This document shows positions 10,431 to 21,577 of a stretch of DNA of 64,000 bases, piece by piece. The notes under the pieces are model-generated. The model did not search any database. It was not told where the DNA came from and saw only the letters and a program-made list of their open reading frames with translations. Source of the DNA: Ctenosaura bakeri (taxonomy: Eukaryota > Chordata > Lepidosauria > Squamata > Iguanidae). Each line of letters opens with the position of its first letter. Position 1 is the first letter of the stretch. The translations under genes and the position numbers were made by a program. The stretch spans positions 248,001 to 312,000 of the forward strand of contig CAOLHI010000399.1 of the NCBI GenBank assembly GCA_948474755.1, in the 5' to 3' direction.

Positions 10431-11433
10431 ATGGGCATCCTAAGTACCTCTATTAATCTGAGAAGTAATTCCATAGTGGTACTTAATTAGCATGGGACAT
10501 ATGCGTTCTCAGAACTGAGTTCAATGCATATTACTCATAGGTAAGTGGCAACTGGGTTGCAGCCTTTATGTTAATATGTCTATAAATTCCTTGAAGTGGT
10601 TCAAACTTAATATCAAAATACAGTTTGACATTATGAGAAGTCAAAAGCCTCAGGATGACTTGCTAGTTCTTCGTCTTCCTGTTTACTCTTTCCCTTACGT
10701 GCTACAATATTAGAAATTTCCAATCTCAGTGTACAACTAAGCATTATTTCCGGTTCCATCAACATTAACCCAATTGTGATTTGTGTAAATCTTAGTTTAC
10801 CAGCAAACTGTAGTTTGTATAGATTATATTTGACTTGCAAATTAGGGTGACAAATTAGGAACAGACCATTATTTGTAATCTTGGTTTGTGTATACAGCAA
10901 AACTCAGGGACTGGAAGTTCCCAGTCTTGGCACAAAAATGAAAGAAGGCGGGAAGGGAAGGATAGAATGCATGCTTATGCCTGCTTATGCCAGAGTTTAG
11001 AAAAAGATGTTCTTTTGGACTACAACTCACAGAACCCACAAGCAACAATAGGCAAGGGTTGGATGGTTTGGAGAGTTGTTGTCCACAAATATGGCTTTCT
11101 CCATCTTTGTCACATGCTTGTAACATTAAACAAGGATATGGCATAATGTCAGAATGGTCTCCTGGAGCGAAGTTTGACAGTTTAAATATCCAGTCAAGAG
11201 ACAGCCAGTGTGCTAGCCACACTCCTGGGCATATAACAACACCCTCAAATATAGAAACTGAGCAAAGAGGTTTTTCCTGATGTGGAGACAAAGGTCAGAC
11301 AAAAGCTTTACCTATATAGTTTTTGCATGCTATGATGGTGTTGGAGACATTTGTTTGACCTGGATTTTCTCCATTCTAACATAAAGGCTTAGTTATACAT
11401 GTGATATATCCTAATGTACTTTAACAGACTGTC
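10431..11433. other. Unassigned sequence with a 'ggactacaactca' foldback
   Basis: No gene recognised. Open frames on both strands at 10869-11291 overlap each other and encode no known domain. At 11018-11085 'ttttggactacaactcacag' pairs with 'agagttgttgtccacaaat', an 'actacaactccca'-type foldback. Confidence 0.45.
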
Positions 11434-11438
11434 CAGAA

Positions 11439-11447
11439 TCATCGTCG

Positions 11448-11491
<44 letters not shown>
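11439..11491. repeat. (CAT)n, the LINE 3' tail
   Basis: CAT/ATC trinucleotide tract. On the minus strand it is (GAT)n directly after the LINE 3' end, so it is the LINE tail, probably expanded. Confidence 0.9.
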
Positions 11492-11692
11492 TTTATTTTT
11501 ATCCTGCTTTTCTCTCTGAGGGGACTCAAAGCATCTAACAGCCATTAAAAGAAACATAACCAAAAACTGTCATATACCAAAGTTAAAACAAAGATTAAAC
11601 TACAATAATAATTAAAACATGTTAATATATATATAAAAATAGCACTAAAATATCAATTAAATAACAATTAAAATGACCAGAAACAATAGAAT

Positions 11693-12088
11693 TTACATAT
11701 AAAATGCCTGCTGGAAGACGAATGTTTTTAGCTGTTTCCTGAAGGTAGGCAGGGAAGGTGCCAGTCTAACCTCCTTGGGCAGGGAATTCCAGTCCCGTGT
11801 TCCCACCAAATGCACCTGTGAGGGTGGTGAGACCGAGAGAAGGGCCTTTCCTGCAGATCTCAATGTCTGGCCTGGTTTGCAGGGGAAGATATGGTCCTTC
11901 AAATAACCTGGGCCTGAGCCGTGTAGGGCTTTAAAGGTCATCACCAGCACTTTGAATTGTGCCTGGAAACAGATTGGCAGCCAGTGGAGCTGTTGCAGCA
12001 GGGGTGTTGTATGCTCCCTGTAACCAGCTCCAGTTAACAACCTGGCTGCAGTTCTTTGGACCATCTGAAGTTTCCAAGCACTCTTCAA
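11693..12088 (-). pseudogene. LINE ORF2 C-terminal region (relic)
   Basis: An open frame of about 131 codons encodes the conserved C-terminal region found downstream of the reverse transcriptase in L2/CR1-type LINEs. It shows 'AARLLTGAGYREHTTPLLQQ' early, then 'LHWLP', a 'VMTFKALHG' block and 'WNSLPKEVRLAPSLPTFRKQ' near the end. The first ATG is only the start of the open segment. In the intact element this would continue from the reverse transcriptase frame ending near 12160. The region between is out of frame. Confidence 0.85.
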
Positions 12089-12155
12089 AGGCAGCCCACG
12101 TAAAGCATGTTACAGTAATCCAACTGGAATGTAACCAAGGTATGTGTCACCATGG

Positions 12156-12997
12156 TCAGGTCTGACATCTCAAGGAATAGGCGCAGCTGGCACTCAACCT
12201 TAATTGCGCAAATGCACTCCTGGCTACTGCTGAGACCTGGGCTTCCAGGTTCAGAGTTGAATCCAGGAGTACTCCCAAGCTGCGAACCTGTGTCTTCAGA
12301 GGGAGTGTGACCCCATCTAACACAAGCTGAATTCCTATTCCTTGATCTGCTTTTCTGCTGACCAGGAGCACCTCTGTCTTGTCTGGATTAAGTTTCAATT
12401 TGTTTGCCCTCATCCAGTTCATTACTGATGTCAAACACTGGTTTAGGACCAAGACAGCTTCCTTGGCTTGTGGCGGAAAGGAGTAATACAGTTGGGCGTC
12501 ATCCACAAACTGATGACACCAAACCCCAAAACTCCAGAAACCTCTCCCAGCGGTTTCATGTAGATGTTAAATAGCATGGGGGACAAGACTGAACCCTGAG
12601 AGACCTCACAGGCCAAAGGGTAGGAGGTCAAACAGGAGTCCTCCAGCACCACTTTCTGGGTTCGGCCCTCCAGGAAAGAATGGAGCCACTGTAAAACAGT
12701 GCCCCCAAGTCCCATTCCCACAAGGTGATTCAGAAGGATACCATGGTCGATGGTATCAAAAGCCACTGAGAGGTCCAGCAGAACCAACAGGTACACACTC
12801 CCCCTGTCTAGTTCCCAGTGCAGATCATCCACCAAAGCAACCAAAGCTGTCTCAGTCCCATAGCTAGGCCTGAAATCAGATTGAAATGGATCTAGATAAT
12901 CCGTTTCATCCAGAAACCCCTGGAGCTGAGAGGCCACCACATGCTCTAAAACCTTGCCCAGAAATGGAATATTAGAGATGGGCCGGTAATTATCCAA
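12156..12997 (-). pseudogene. LINE reverse-transcriptase domain (frameshifted)
   Basis: Two overlapping minus-strand frames (12997-12443 and 12506-12156) make up one reverse-transcriptase domain with a frameshift near 12500. Visible motifs in order are 'DNYRPISNIPFLGKVLE', 'FQSDFRPSYGTETALVALVD', 'LLDLSVAFDTIDHGILL' with the first catalytic Asp, 'VSQGSVLSPMLFNIYMKPLG' and the catalytic box. That box reads FVDD, so the Asp pair is kept, although family members usually have YADD. 'MNWMRANKLKLNPDKTEVLL' follows. In a live element this enzyme copies the LINE RNA at a nicked chromosomal target. The frameshift makes this copy inactive. Confidence 0.88.
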
Positions 12998-13074
12998 AAT
13001 GGTGGGATCAAGGGATGGCTTTTTTAGTAATGGTATTGTAACAGCCTCCTTGAGACAAGTTGGAACTTTATCTT

Positions 13075-13276
13075 GGCCATTTCCGCACTACAGTCTTAAA
13101 CTGCTGTTATTCCACTTTCAACGCCCTGTGGAATTCTGGGGTCTGTAGTTGACTGAGACCAAAGAGCTCTTTGACTGAGAATTCGAAGTGCCTTTCCCTA
13201 AACTACAAACCCCATAATTCCATAGGAGGTTGATAGTGGAATAGCAGCACTTTAACACTGTAGTGCAGAAATGGAC
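13075..13276. mobile_element. PIF/Harbinger-type palindromic MITE inside a LINE
   Basis: The inverted halves start 'ggccatttccgcactacag' and end 'ctgtagtgcagaaatggac'. The internal motif 'ttccactttcaacgccctg' pairs with 'ggaggttgatagtggaata'. A CTT direct repeat (13072-13074 and 13277-13279) flanks it. Sequence of the same LINE resumes on the far side. Confidence 0.75.
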
Positions 13277-13469
13277 CTTGTCTCAAGGAGGCATTAACCA
13301 CACCTTCTTACCCACTTGGCCAGTCCCCCTCTGGCTTTTTTAATAAGCCAGGAAGGGCAAGGATCTAGCACACATGAGTTGGCTCTCATATCTCCAAGGT
13401 TCCTGTCCAGATCCTCGGGCTGTACAAATTGACAAGTATCCATTGTCATATTAGAATAGACCTTGGAAA

Positions 13470-14287
13470 AGGATAATGATGATGATGACTACTTATAATG
13501 CTCTTTTCACCAAACGGTGGACAATCAACATATACAGTCAGGGACAAAGACATAAACATAACACTATAGCAACACATGGAATGAAATCCCCAAGGCTCCA
13601 CCAGTCACCACCCATCTGGGCAACTTAAATACAACTCAGTGGCTTCAGACAATGAATCAAAGAGGAAGGTCTTCAACCTTTTATGAACAACCTTTTAGGA
13701 TCCTCCTCCAGCTGGAAGTCCAGAGGAAGACCATTCCACAAATACAGAGCCAGATCTTGAAAGGCTCACACTCTTGACAGAGCTGAACACATTAGTGGAA
13801 CAAATAGTAATCGTTTGCCTGCAAATCTTAGGGCCTTTCTGCACAACACTGTTATAGTGCTATTATTCCACTTTCAACATCCTTTGGTATCCTGGGGTTC
13901 ACAGTTTAGAGAGGGGCATTTAGAATTCTCATCCAGAGAGCTCTTTGGCCTCAGTAAACTACAAACCCCAGAATTCCACAGGATTTTGAAAGCAGAATAA
14001 TAGCAAAATAATAGTGTAGGGCAGAAAGACCCTTTGATTCCATACTAGCTGAACTGTGAGGTACTGAGGGATGTTAGAATACAAAGCCTTGAAAACCAGA
14101 ACTAAAAGTTTGAAACAGGCCTTGGCCCAAATGGTAGCCAGTGAAGGGATCTATGGGGAAAAGAAATAGGTGAATATTTAGGGAGATTTAAAATAATCCA
14201 GATGGGCCAGAATAGCCAGAATCTCCATGCCAGCATGCTCACCAAAGCAATCATTTCCAAGAGATGTGAATGCCAGTAAATTTCATT
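13470..14287 (-). mobile_element. Second LINE 3' region (L2/CR1-group), interrupted by a MITE
   Basis: A short (GAT)n tail at 13471-13487 begins a second minus-strand LINE 3' end directly against the first. It continues through 'ggaagaccattccacaaat' to 13830 and resumes after the MITE at 14034-14287 ('aaagccttgaaaaccagaac' then 'ggccttggcccaaatggtag'). The conserved text is the reverse complement of the C-terminal coding and 3' UTR regions of this LINE group. No intact frame remains. Confidence 0.65.
13831..14033. mobile_element. PIF/Harbinger-type palindromic MITE inside a LINE
   Basis: It starts 'gggcctttctgcacaacact' and ends 'gtgtagggcagaaagaccc'. Internal inverted arms are 'tattattccactttcaacat' and 'ttttgaaagcagaataatag'. 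The flanking triplets TTA and TTT are imperfect duplicates. Confidence 0.7.
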
Positions 14288-14290
14288 CAT

Positions 14291-15340
14291 TTTATTTTTC
14301 CATGCTAGGCATTACATGACTAAAGAGGCAACTGCAACTATTTTGCCCTTTCACTACATGTGTTCTTGTCTCTGCTTTTTGTTGTTGTTGTTCCTTTGTT
14401 GCACACATTGAATTCTATGGGACATTCCTTCAGGATGCATGCATGGCAGCTGTTTACTCCTTTACTATAGCTGGACAACATCTCCAATGTTGCCCTGACT
14501 TGATACCTTCCGCGGAACTAATTGGAAATGTGACTGTGAACCAGAAGGACTTAAATCTCTTCTTTGTATTTGGTAGAACAAACCTTGTCTGCAGGACATG
14601 GAATTTTGTGGTATTTCAGCCACTGCTGATGATCTTGGCTCACTCACAGGTCACTGTGTTTTTCTAGAGAACTATGAGCTCCACATTCCAGAAATAACAA
14701 TCCTTGTTTTTCTATGATCATTTATCCTGGGCTGAAAAGAAGGTGAACCAAAACCTCCTAATGCTGTCAGGATTTATTTATTTTACTTTTAACTGACTGT
14801 ATGAATGGAACCTATTCCAGGGCCTTTGTATGCAATACCCTTTCCACGATCTGTTTATGAAAAGTAAAATTTGATAATGTCCAAAAAAGATGCTACTTTA
14901 CTAATTTAGCATTTCATGTTATTAGAGGAATTATTTGTATGACCTGCTCTGACATCATCCCTTCTCCCCCACCACAAAAAAAACCTACCCTACAACAGCG
15001 TGTAGTAGAATAGTTCCTGAATAGGGGATACTGCATAAATATTTATTTTTCAGCATGTAAAGAAAACATTTCCTGTTTTTCTTGTGCATATCCTGTCATA
15101 GGAATAGAAGTTGTCAATCCAAAGAGTGCTATCCTAAACAGCTGAGGAAGGCCTGATCTAATCTAGTTCCTTGGATAGGACAAGGCTGTTTCATGTTGTA
15201 AATATTGTCCCATGATCACAGATCACACATACAGATTTACTCTATCATATATGCTGCTGAACTGAAATTAAAATGCCACCATGGAGGATTTTGTCAGTAA
15301 ATCTATCACATTTGGGTCAGACACTTCTACTGCCACACAA
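14291..15340. other. Unassigned sequence
   Basis: No recognised repeat or exon. The frames at 14443-14667 show no known domain. A-rich and T-rich runs are the only low-complexity features. Confidence 0.45.
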
Positions 15341-15556
15341 AATACCCTGAAGGCACCAGATACTGTCTGATCTGAGCAGGAAAGCAGAGTCAGGCCTGGT
15401 TAGATGAAGAACTGGCAAGGAATATCAAGTGCTAGAGGCCATATTTCAGAAGAAGTCCATGGCAAACCTCCTCTTGAGTATTTTCTGCCTAAGAAAACTC
15501 TATCAAAGGCCTGGCATCACCATAATGCAATAGATAATTTGACACATACACACACA
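15341..15556 (+). mobile_element. 5S rRNA-derived SINE
   Basis: The head 'accagatactgtctgatctg' followed by 'gcctggttagatgaagaact' is a degenerate 5S rRNA sequence including the internal promoter region. The body 'gagtattttctgcctaagaa' and a (CA)-rich tail at 15541-15556 follow. Minus-strand copies are at 23057, 27885, 37052 and 62531. It is transcribed by RNA polymerase III in live copies and mobilised by a LINE. It is not a 5S gene, because it carries a SINE body and many mutations. Confidence 0.8.
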
Positions 15557-15587
15557 GAATTTTATAATGAATGTCTCTACAGTACCA

Positions 15588-15705
15588 TCTGAGTTACAGC
15601 TTGTAACTGCAATATAACTCCCAGAATCCCACAGCCAGCTTGTCCACTAGCCATACTGTCTGGGATGATTCTAGGCATTGTATTCCAAAAGTCACTCTTA
15701 CAAGC
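15588..15705. mobile_element. 'actcccagaatccc' foldback repeat
   Basis: The left arm 'aatataactcccagaatccc' pairs imperfectly with the right arm 'gggatgattctaggcattgt', with 'cagccagcttgtccactag' between. It is the same palindromic family as 2790, 29400, 31550 and 62260. Confidence 0.5.
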
Positions 15706-15984
15706 TCTGCAAATGAGTAACATAGCACCAGATGTATACTGAATGAGTGAAAGGTAAAAAAGGAATATACAATGTTCTTGTTCCAAAACTAGGAGATCTC
15801 ATCTATGCTCAGGCCACTATGCAGTTTTTGTTTAGCCTTATTTCAGGATGGAAAAAAAATCAAGTCATGTGATTCCATCCCTTTTTTTTTTTTTTTGCAA
15901 TGGAAACTCTGGATGGCTTGAGTTGCATTAACATCCTAGCAAACTCAGAAATACAGGTAAAGGATGTTCCAGAAAGTCTTCAAG

Positions 15985-16022
15985 AAAGGAAAGGAAAGGA
16001 AAGGAAAGGAAAGGAAAGGAAA
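15985..16022. repeat. (AAGGA)n microsatellite
   Basis: Seven to eight tandem copies of AAGGA. Confidence 0.95.
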
Positions 16023-16066
16023 TTGCAGATATATTAGGAACAGAAAGTACAGATCTGGAATCCAGT

Positions 16067-16290
16067 GGCCCTTCCACACTACACAATTATAGCATTATGA
16101 TTCCAATTTAACTGTAGTGACTGCATCCTATGTGATACTGGAGTTCGTAGTTTGGTAAAGGTCTAGAGATCTCTGGCTGAGAATTTTAAATGCCCATCCC
16201 TAAACTGGAAATCCCATGATTCCACAGAACGGAACCATGGCAGTTTAGGTGGAATAATAGTGCTATAATTGTGTACTATGAAAGGTTCCA
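16067..16290. mobile_element. Palindromic GGCC-ended MITE
   Basis: The left end 'ggcccttccacactacacaa' pairs with the right end 'ttgtgtactatgaaaggttc'. Internal inverted arms are 'tagcattatgattcc' and 'ggaataatagtgcta'. It is the same subfamily as the outer element at 46228. Confidence 0.7.
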
Positions 16291-18576
16291 CAGTGAATCA
16301 TCCTACTCACTCTACATGTAGCCTGCATCCCTAACCTTTCACAATTTTCTGGTGCTGCTGTTACATTCTTCATGTATTTTGCAAGGTCAAGCTAGCAATT
16401 TTTTTTTAACAGACTAGATCATAACTTTTAAAAAGAAAAAGGAAAAAAAAAAGATAACACACTGTTTTATCATATTGCCCTGATGTGATCTGTTTTATAA
16501 TCCAACAGGACTCCTGATGGGTGGCAGCTGGGAATAACATAGACATGGCTATGTCATCATGACATTTTATCACAAATTAAAATTAGAGACACTCATGGAG
16601 TTCTTGGCATCCACATTTTTCTCTTGGAATTAGTTCTAGGCATAAGGGGTGGAAAAGGAAGCAAAAGACCTTCAGGCAGCTGACAGTTAATGCTAAGCTG
16701 GTGAAGTCATGTCCATTGGCCAGGAGGGTTAGCACTGCAGGGATGCAGTGGACAAGACCATGGAGCTGAGAGCAATGAGCTCGAGCTCTGTCTGGAAGGC
16801 TATGCTGAAGTTTAAGGAGTGCCACCATGTAGTCAGAGCAATGAGGTAAGTGAACGATTCTGGCAGGTAAATACTGTATACAGGTGGAGCAGATCAAGCT
16901 GCAGAATAAAAGACAGGAGAGGAAGAGAGGAAAGCTTGGTGAATTATTATTTTTGGACTATAAATCCCAGAAGTCATTAGCTGAGTGGTTCTGGAAGCAG
17001 GAATCCAAAAAAGTAAACTGAGTTCTGGAAAAGATTGCAGCAGTCGAGATGAAAGACTACTCCTTTTCTTTCAGTGCCTAAACAGTATTTCTAAATGTTC
17101 AATGGAGCCTTAAGCTAATGCAGTGCTAGAAATTTGGAGACTGAAGGAAAAATTCATTTGGAGGGAACAGAAATCTCATTGGGGTGATGCTTTCATTTTG
17201 CTTCCCTCCCTATCTACAGCACTATCGGTGCTTTCCAAAAGGAAAAAAGCACCACCACATCAAAGAATTGAAGGTCGTGGAAACCAACAGGAGGAAGAAC
17301 ATGGTGAAGGTAGATGCAGAAGGTGATGATGAGACAGAGAACATTCCAGAGCTGAGTGGTCAGAACACATTTTGGTAAAGATAAGATCAAAAGAGTACCC
17401 CAGCACCTGTCCAAAGTCACAGGAGAAAGTGTGTAGGAAGAAGTAACAGAAGGAAGTTGGACGAGATGGATTCTCCACACAAATACTGAAGTCTCCAATG
17501 GTTAGAGAGAGCGTGTTCTCAACAAGGAAGAAGGCAAACTAAACATCAAGGTGCAGGTTGTGAAAAGGGAGGTAGTGAGAGAATTCAGGATGACGTAAGC
17601 AAGAGAAGGAAAACCTCCAAAAGAGAAGATGATAATGGTAGCACTGTCAGGGTAGAGGCAGGAGATCATTTTTCAAAGAGAGCATGTTAGTTAGATGGAT
17701 GATGACAATGACCACAGAATGTAGCTGGTTTCTGGATGATGGGATGGAAGTTGCAGGTGGAACAGAAAAAGGGAAGTGGGGATTGTTGCTGAGAGGTGGA
17801 CAAGTGAGTGCAATTATGATAGAAGCAAGCATCAGAAAGTAGAAGAATAAGGTAGGGTGGAGATTTGAAAGGGAAGGGGGACAGCCAGAGAGGTAATCAT
17901 CGAAAGGAGCAGCATACTGGATGGCACACCTTAGTCACAAAAGTATAAAAACTGTGCCCTTTCATGTCACTGATTCTGCCCAAAGAAGCTGCCTTGGATA
18001 TCTGACTGTAGATGAAAATGGAGGTTCCGCAGACCTCCAACCCCTTGATTTCCTTTGGTATCAGGAAATATTTTTCTATTGCTGCTTGATATGTAAAGGA
18101 AGATCAAAGCTTTTGCTAAATAAACTTTAACAGTAATGCATCTGGATCTTAGGTAACTGATGGCACAATTCATAGCTGGTGGAGTTGAGTGGTGATTGGT
18201 TCCTTTGTCAATTCAGATTGTTGGAATGGAATCTTTTTATTAGGCCTGGTCTACCTCACCTTTCAAAAAAGTTAGTGAGGTATAGCCAGGTTGAGGAAAA
18301 AACTATTTGGGCTTCATTGCATAGGAAATGAAGCAGAACTTCCTTCATTATTATATCAATTACCCAATAAGTCATGGGTAAGAATATTTTAAAGAGTATT
18401 TAATCAGCAATTTCAAGGAATATGTTTCAGCCATGACAATTTCAATTAAAAAAACTCCAATTTTTTTTTTAAAAGGACTACCTTTGGAGTATACAGTAAA
18501 AAAAAATTGAACATTTCCAAGAAAAGCCTCCAGAAAAGCCTCCAGGAATTAGAGTATATTATTTTTTGTAGGAGAG
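16291..18576. other. Unassigned sequence, partly purine-rich
   Basis: No gene recognised. 17240-17900 is strongly purine-rich on the plus strand. 16945-16985 holds a short 'ttttggactataaatcccag' fragment of the foldback family. Frames at 16583-16897 and 17123-17498 are opposing and overlapping with no known domain. Confidence 0.45.
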
Positions 18577-18579
18577 CCA

Positions 18580-18998
18580 GGCCCTTTCCATACCTTACCT
18601 TGTTCTGGTGCGGGGTGCAGGGATCGCACGAGCAGCCTCTGCCAAAAGGCTCTCCCTTCCCTGCTGCTTCAGCTCTGCACGAGCTGCCTGCTTGCCCGAG
18701 AGCCCTGCCTCTTCCTTCCGCAGTGCAGCCTGGGACTTTCCCAGGCTGCACTGGGACAGGAAGCGCAACCAGCCTGCTCCAGAGGCTCCGCACGCCAGGT
18801 AAATGCATGTGAGGGCTGGGAGCAATGCGCGATCATGCACCATTTTTTACTTCAAGCTGAAAATGAAAAGGCGTGTGATCAGCCCCTGCCGGCCCCTGGA
18901 GCGTCGCGCGATTGTGAGTGCGTCGTGCAGATTGCTCCTCGCAATTGCACAACACTTCATGCCCTCTTTTGCATGGAAAATGCCATGCAAAAAGGGTC
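18580..18998 (+). mobile_element. GC-rich GGCC-ended DNA transposon, 419 bp
   Basis: It starts 'ggccctttccataccttacc' and ends 'catgcaaaaagggtc', flanked by the direct triplet CCA (18577-18579 and 18999-19001). It closely matches 24460-24894 in the same orientation, and the central 'ctttcccaggctgcactggg' block is shared with 46413-46829 and 5091-6353. The open frames on both strands (18446-18843) come from its high GC content and are not conserved as protein. It is non-autonomous. Confidence 0.75.
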
Positions 18999-19001
18999 CC
19001 A

Positions 19002-19722
19002 GTGTAGTGTAGAGGTTTGAGTATTGGACTATAACTCTAGAGACCAGGGTTCAAAGCCCTGCTCACCCATGCAAACCCACTGGGTGACCTTGGGTAAGTC
19101 ATAGGCCATTTCCACACGGGGGTAAAACTCCGCCTCCAGACGACGGGAGATGGAGGTCCTTCACACCGCTGGGCGATCTAGTGCGGTTGGAAAAGGTGAG
19201 GCTCCACACCTCCAACCGCTCGAGTGCCGCTCAAGTGCTGCCGCAAGGGTGGCGCTGCGAGTTTTTTAAAAACCACCTTCCCAGGTGGTTTTTATGAAAC
19301 TCGCTCACACTAATCCGCAGCTGCTCCCGGTGTGAATCTGCAGAGACGCATTAGTGCGTCTCTGCAGATCTGCCCGGGGGCGGGCTTCCGGCTGGCGCGC
19401 TACCCTGATTGGCGGAGCACCGCCGGAAGCTGCCAGCCGCCATTTTGGGCGCCGCCGAACGCCGCCGAACGCCGCCGGAATTCGGCGGCATGTGGAGTGG
19501 CGGAGCTGCGCTCCCCACAGGGACAGAGCAGGGGCGGAGAAAACCGCACGCAGGTAATCTCCGCCCCTGTGTGCACCGCCCCGTTTGGGCTCCCCGCGTG
19601 TGAAAAGGGCCATACTCTTTCAGCCTCAGAGGCACTCCCCCTTGAACAAATCTTGTCAAGAAAACCCTATGATAGAGTCACCATAGGGTCACCTATGGAA
19701 TGAAATTAGAAATGACTTGAAC
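19002..19722 (+). mobile_element. tRNA-derived SINE split by a GC-rich foldback element
   Basis: The SINE head and body (19002-19103) run from 'gtgtagtgtagaggtttgag' through 'cccactgggtgaccttgg'. The SINE resumes at 19612 ('atactctttcagcctcagag') and ends near 'aaatgacttgaacag'. Joining the two parts restores the family order, with a single ATA at the junction. This copy lies directly beside the DNA transposon at 18580-18998. Confidence 0.85.
19104..19611. mobile_element. GC-rich foldback DNA element inserted in a SINE, 508 bp
   Basis: The termini are 'ggccatttccacacggggg' and 'ccccgcgtgtgaaaagggcc', imperfect inverted repeats. The target duplication is ATA (19101-19103 and 19612-19614). The interior has a hairpin with 'aaaaaccacc' against 'ggtggttttt' (near 19270-19292) and a perfect palindrome around 19338-19367 built on 'gcagagacgcattagtgcgt'. 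It also has (gccgccgaac)-type repeats near 19450-19480. GC content is far above the surroundings. Open frames on both strands reflect the lack of AT-rich stops. It is most like a PIF/Harbinger MITE by termini and 3-bp duplication. Confidence 0.75.
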
Positions 19723-20039
19723 AGAATCTCTGAAGGAACAAAATATCTAAAGGAACAAGAAAAGGCAAAGATAACTAGACAAGAGAACTGGAGAAGTGGA
19801 GAAGACTAAGCAATAGAGTATTAGAAAAAACTCTAGCTCAATAAAACTGCAATGGTCTATCAGACATGACTATATATTATTGCATTCTGTGATCTGAATG
19901 GTGTTACAATTTCAACAAGTTTAGACAGTGTTGTGTCTGATGTTTAATTGCGTATTAGGCCAGTTCTGGGAAAGACACTAGGAAAGGCAGTTGTCCAGGA
20001 TGACCAAAGAATTAGACATAGGCAGCTACAGATAGGAAC

Positions 20040-20695
20040 CAGACAGAGGTACAATGGACCCACTTAAAGAAGCTGTGCTCCAATACCTGATGCAGTTTCA
20101 GGCTACATCCAAAGAAGTATAGTGTCCAGATCAAAGGAAGTATAGTGTCCAGATCAAAGGAAACAGCAGTACCCCTTTATAATGCTTTGGAGTACTGTGT
20201 CCACTTCTTGGCACCACAGTTTAAGAAAGATACTGGCAAACTGGATCATGTGCAGAGGGGGATGACCAAGATGCTAAATGATCTGGAGATAAATGATCCT
20301 GTGATTAATATTTGAGCAAGTTGTGCATGTTTAGCTTGGAGAAGAGAACCTTGAGAAACAATAAGACAGCTGTCTTCAAATATCCAAAGGACAGTAACAC
20401 GGAAAATGGAGCAAGGTTGTTTTGTTTTTCTCTGGAGAGTAGAACCAAGCCAAGGATTAACATTACAAAAAAGAAGATTCAAGCTAAATATCAGGAGAAA
20501 TCTCTTGACAGCAAGAGTTGCTCTGCAGTGGAATGGACTATCTCAGAAGATGGTGGACTATCTTTCATTGGAAGTTTTTAAATAATGGTTGGATTGCCAT
20601 CTGTGGGTTCTTGAATTGGCAGAGGACTGGTCTAGATTACACTAGATCCCTTCCAGCTCTCCAGTTCTATGATTCTGTAATCTGTCTTGTCTCAT
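20040..20695 (+). mobile_element. CR1 LINE 3' end
   Basis: The segment runs from 'acaatggacccacttaaaga' to 'ttccagctctccagttctat' and 'gattctgtaatctg', the classic CR1 terminus. The block 'ggaatggactatctcagaag' is in the 3' UTR and end-of-ORF region of the family. All frames are broken. A 23-bp tandem duplication at 20114-20159 is private to this copy. Confidence 0.85.
20114..20159. repeat. 23-bp tandem duplication within CR1
   Basis: Two adjacent identical copies beginning 'gaagtatagtgtccagatc', at 20114-20136 and 20137-20159. Confidence 0.9.
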
Positions 20696-21577
20696 TGAAA
20701 AGGACAAGATTTATCATTATTTTGAAAGATAACTCCAAGATGTCTAACTTGGGAAAACAGAGACATGGGAGCGTCAGTAATAATAAAAGAAATAATATTT
20801 TGTGAAAATCTCTTGCAAAAATCTTGATTCTTAATACACTGTTCCATCTGGTCTTGCTGCTTGAAGAAGTGTTAACTCTTAATTTCTCATTATGTATGTT
20901 AAATACACAGTTTAAAATCCCTTTATTTCAAGTAAACATGTGAGGCTCCAAGTGGGCAGTGAAGGAGGTTTAAACCTCTCCTCCATCCCTTCATTTTTAT
21001 TTCAGATGTTCTGCCGCGCCAGAGCCAATTCAGTGAAGGTAAAAAGGAAAGAAACCTTAAACTATAGACTGTAATTCTGGTTAGTTCTAAAAAAGGGCCT
21101 CATTGTTTAATATCCTTTGTAAAGGACTAGCATAAAGTCTTCTAAGGGATACTTGAGGAATAATTTATTCTATTCTGTACCTTTGTTATTAACAAGGAAA
21201 TAACGGCTGGAAAAAAAAATCAACAGAACCGAATTCATGCTTGTCTGTGACTCCTAGGAGCTCCCTACATTCAGTAAAGGGACCAATTCAGTTTATTACT
21301 TTTTACTTATAATCACAAGGTATTTTAAAACAATTAGATTAATTATACTGTGATGTTCCAGTGTTGAAAGACACAGTTTATATTACAAAAGCAGTTTCAA
21401 TCTGTTGTTTTTTTAATAGCTAAGGAGACTCAAAGAAGACTATAGTTACTATATTTTTAAGGTGTTTCCTTTGAGTTACCACAGAAACTACCATTAGGGT
21501 AATTGTCCGAAACCACTATATGACTAATCACTTATCCATGCAGAAAGTCATTCATAAGTAGATTTAAGTCTGCACTT
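20696..21577. other. Unassigned sequence
   Basis: AT-rich, no recognised repeat or exon. Confidence 0.45.

Larger units (their letters stand above)
11434..13468 (-). mobile_element. L2/CR1-group LINE, 5'-truncated, interrupted by a MITE
   Basis: The minus-strand order is linker (13468-13293), MITE interruption (13276-13075), reverse transcriptase (12997-12160), C-terminal region (12088-11693), AT-rich 3' UTR, then 'ttgagtcccctcagag' and a (GAT)n tail at 11491-11439. The tail and the 'gcaggataaaaataaagatg' end are typical of this LINE group. Full-length relatives also carry an upstream endonuclease, which is absent here. Frameshifts and stops separate the coding blocks, so this is a dead copy. 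Confidence 0.88.

Noticed and set aside
10869..11291. 140-codon minus-strand frame
   Set aside because: Two plus-strand frames overlap it and it crosses a foldback repeat; no recognisable product.
18446..19703. Overlapping frames of 60-120 codons on both strands
   Set aside because: They fall in GC-rich DNA transposons with terminal repeats and are not maintained between copies (18580 versus 24460).
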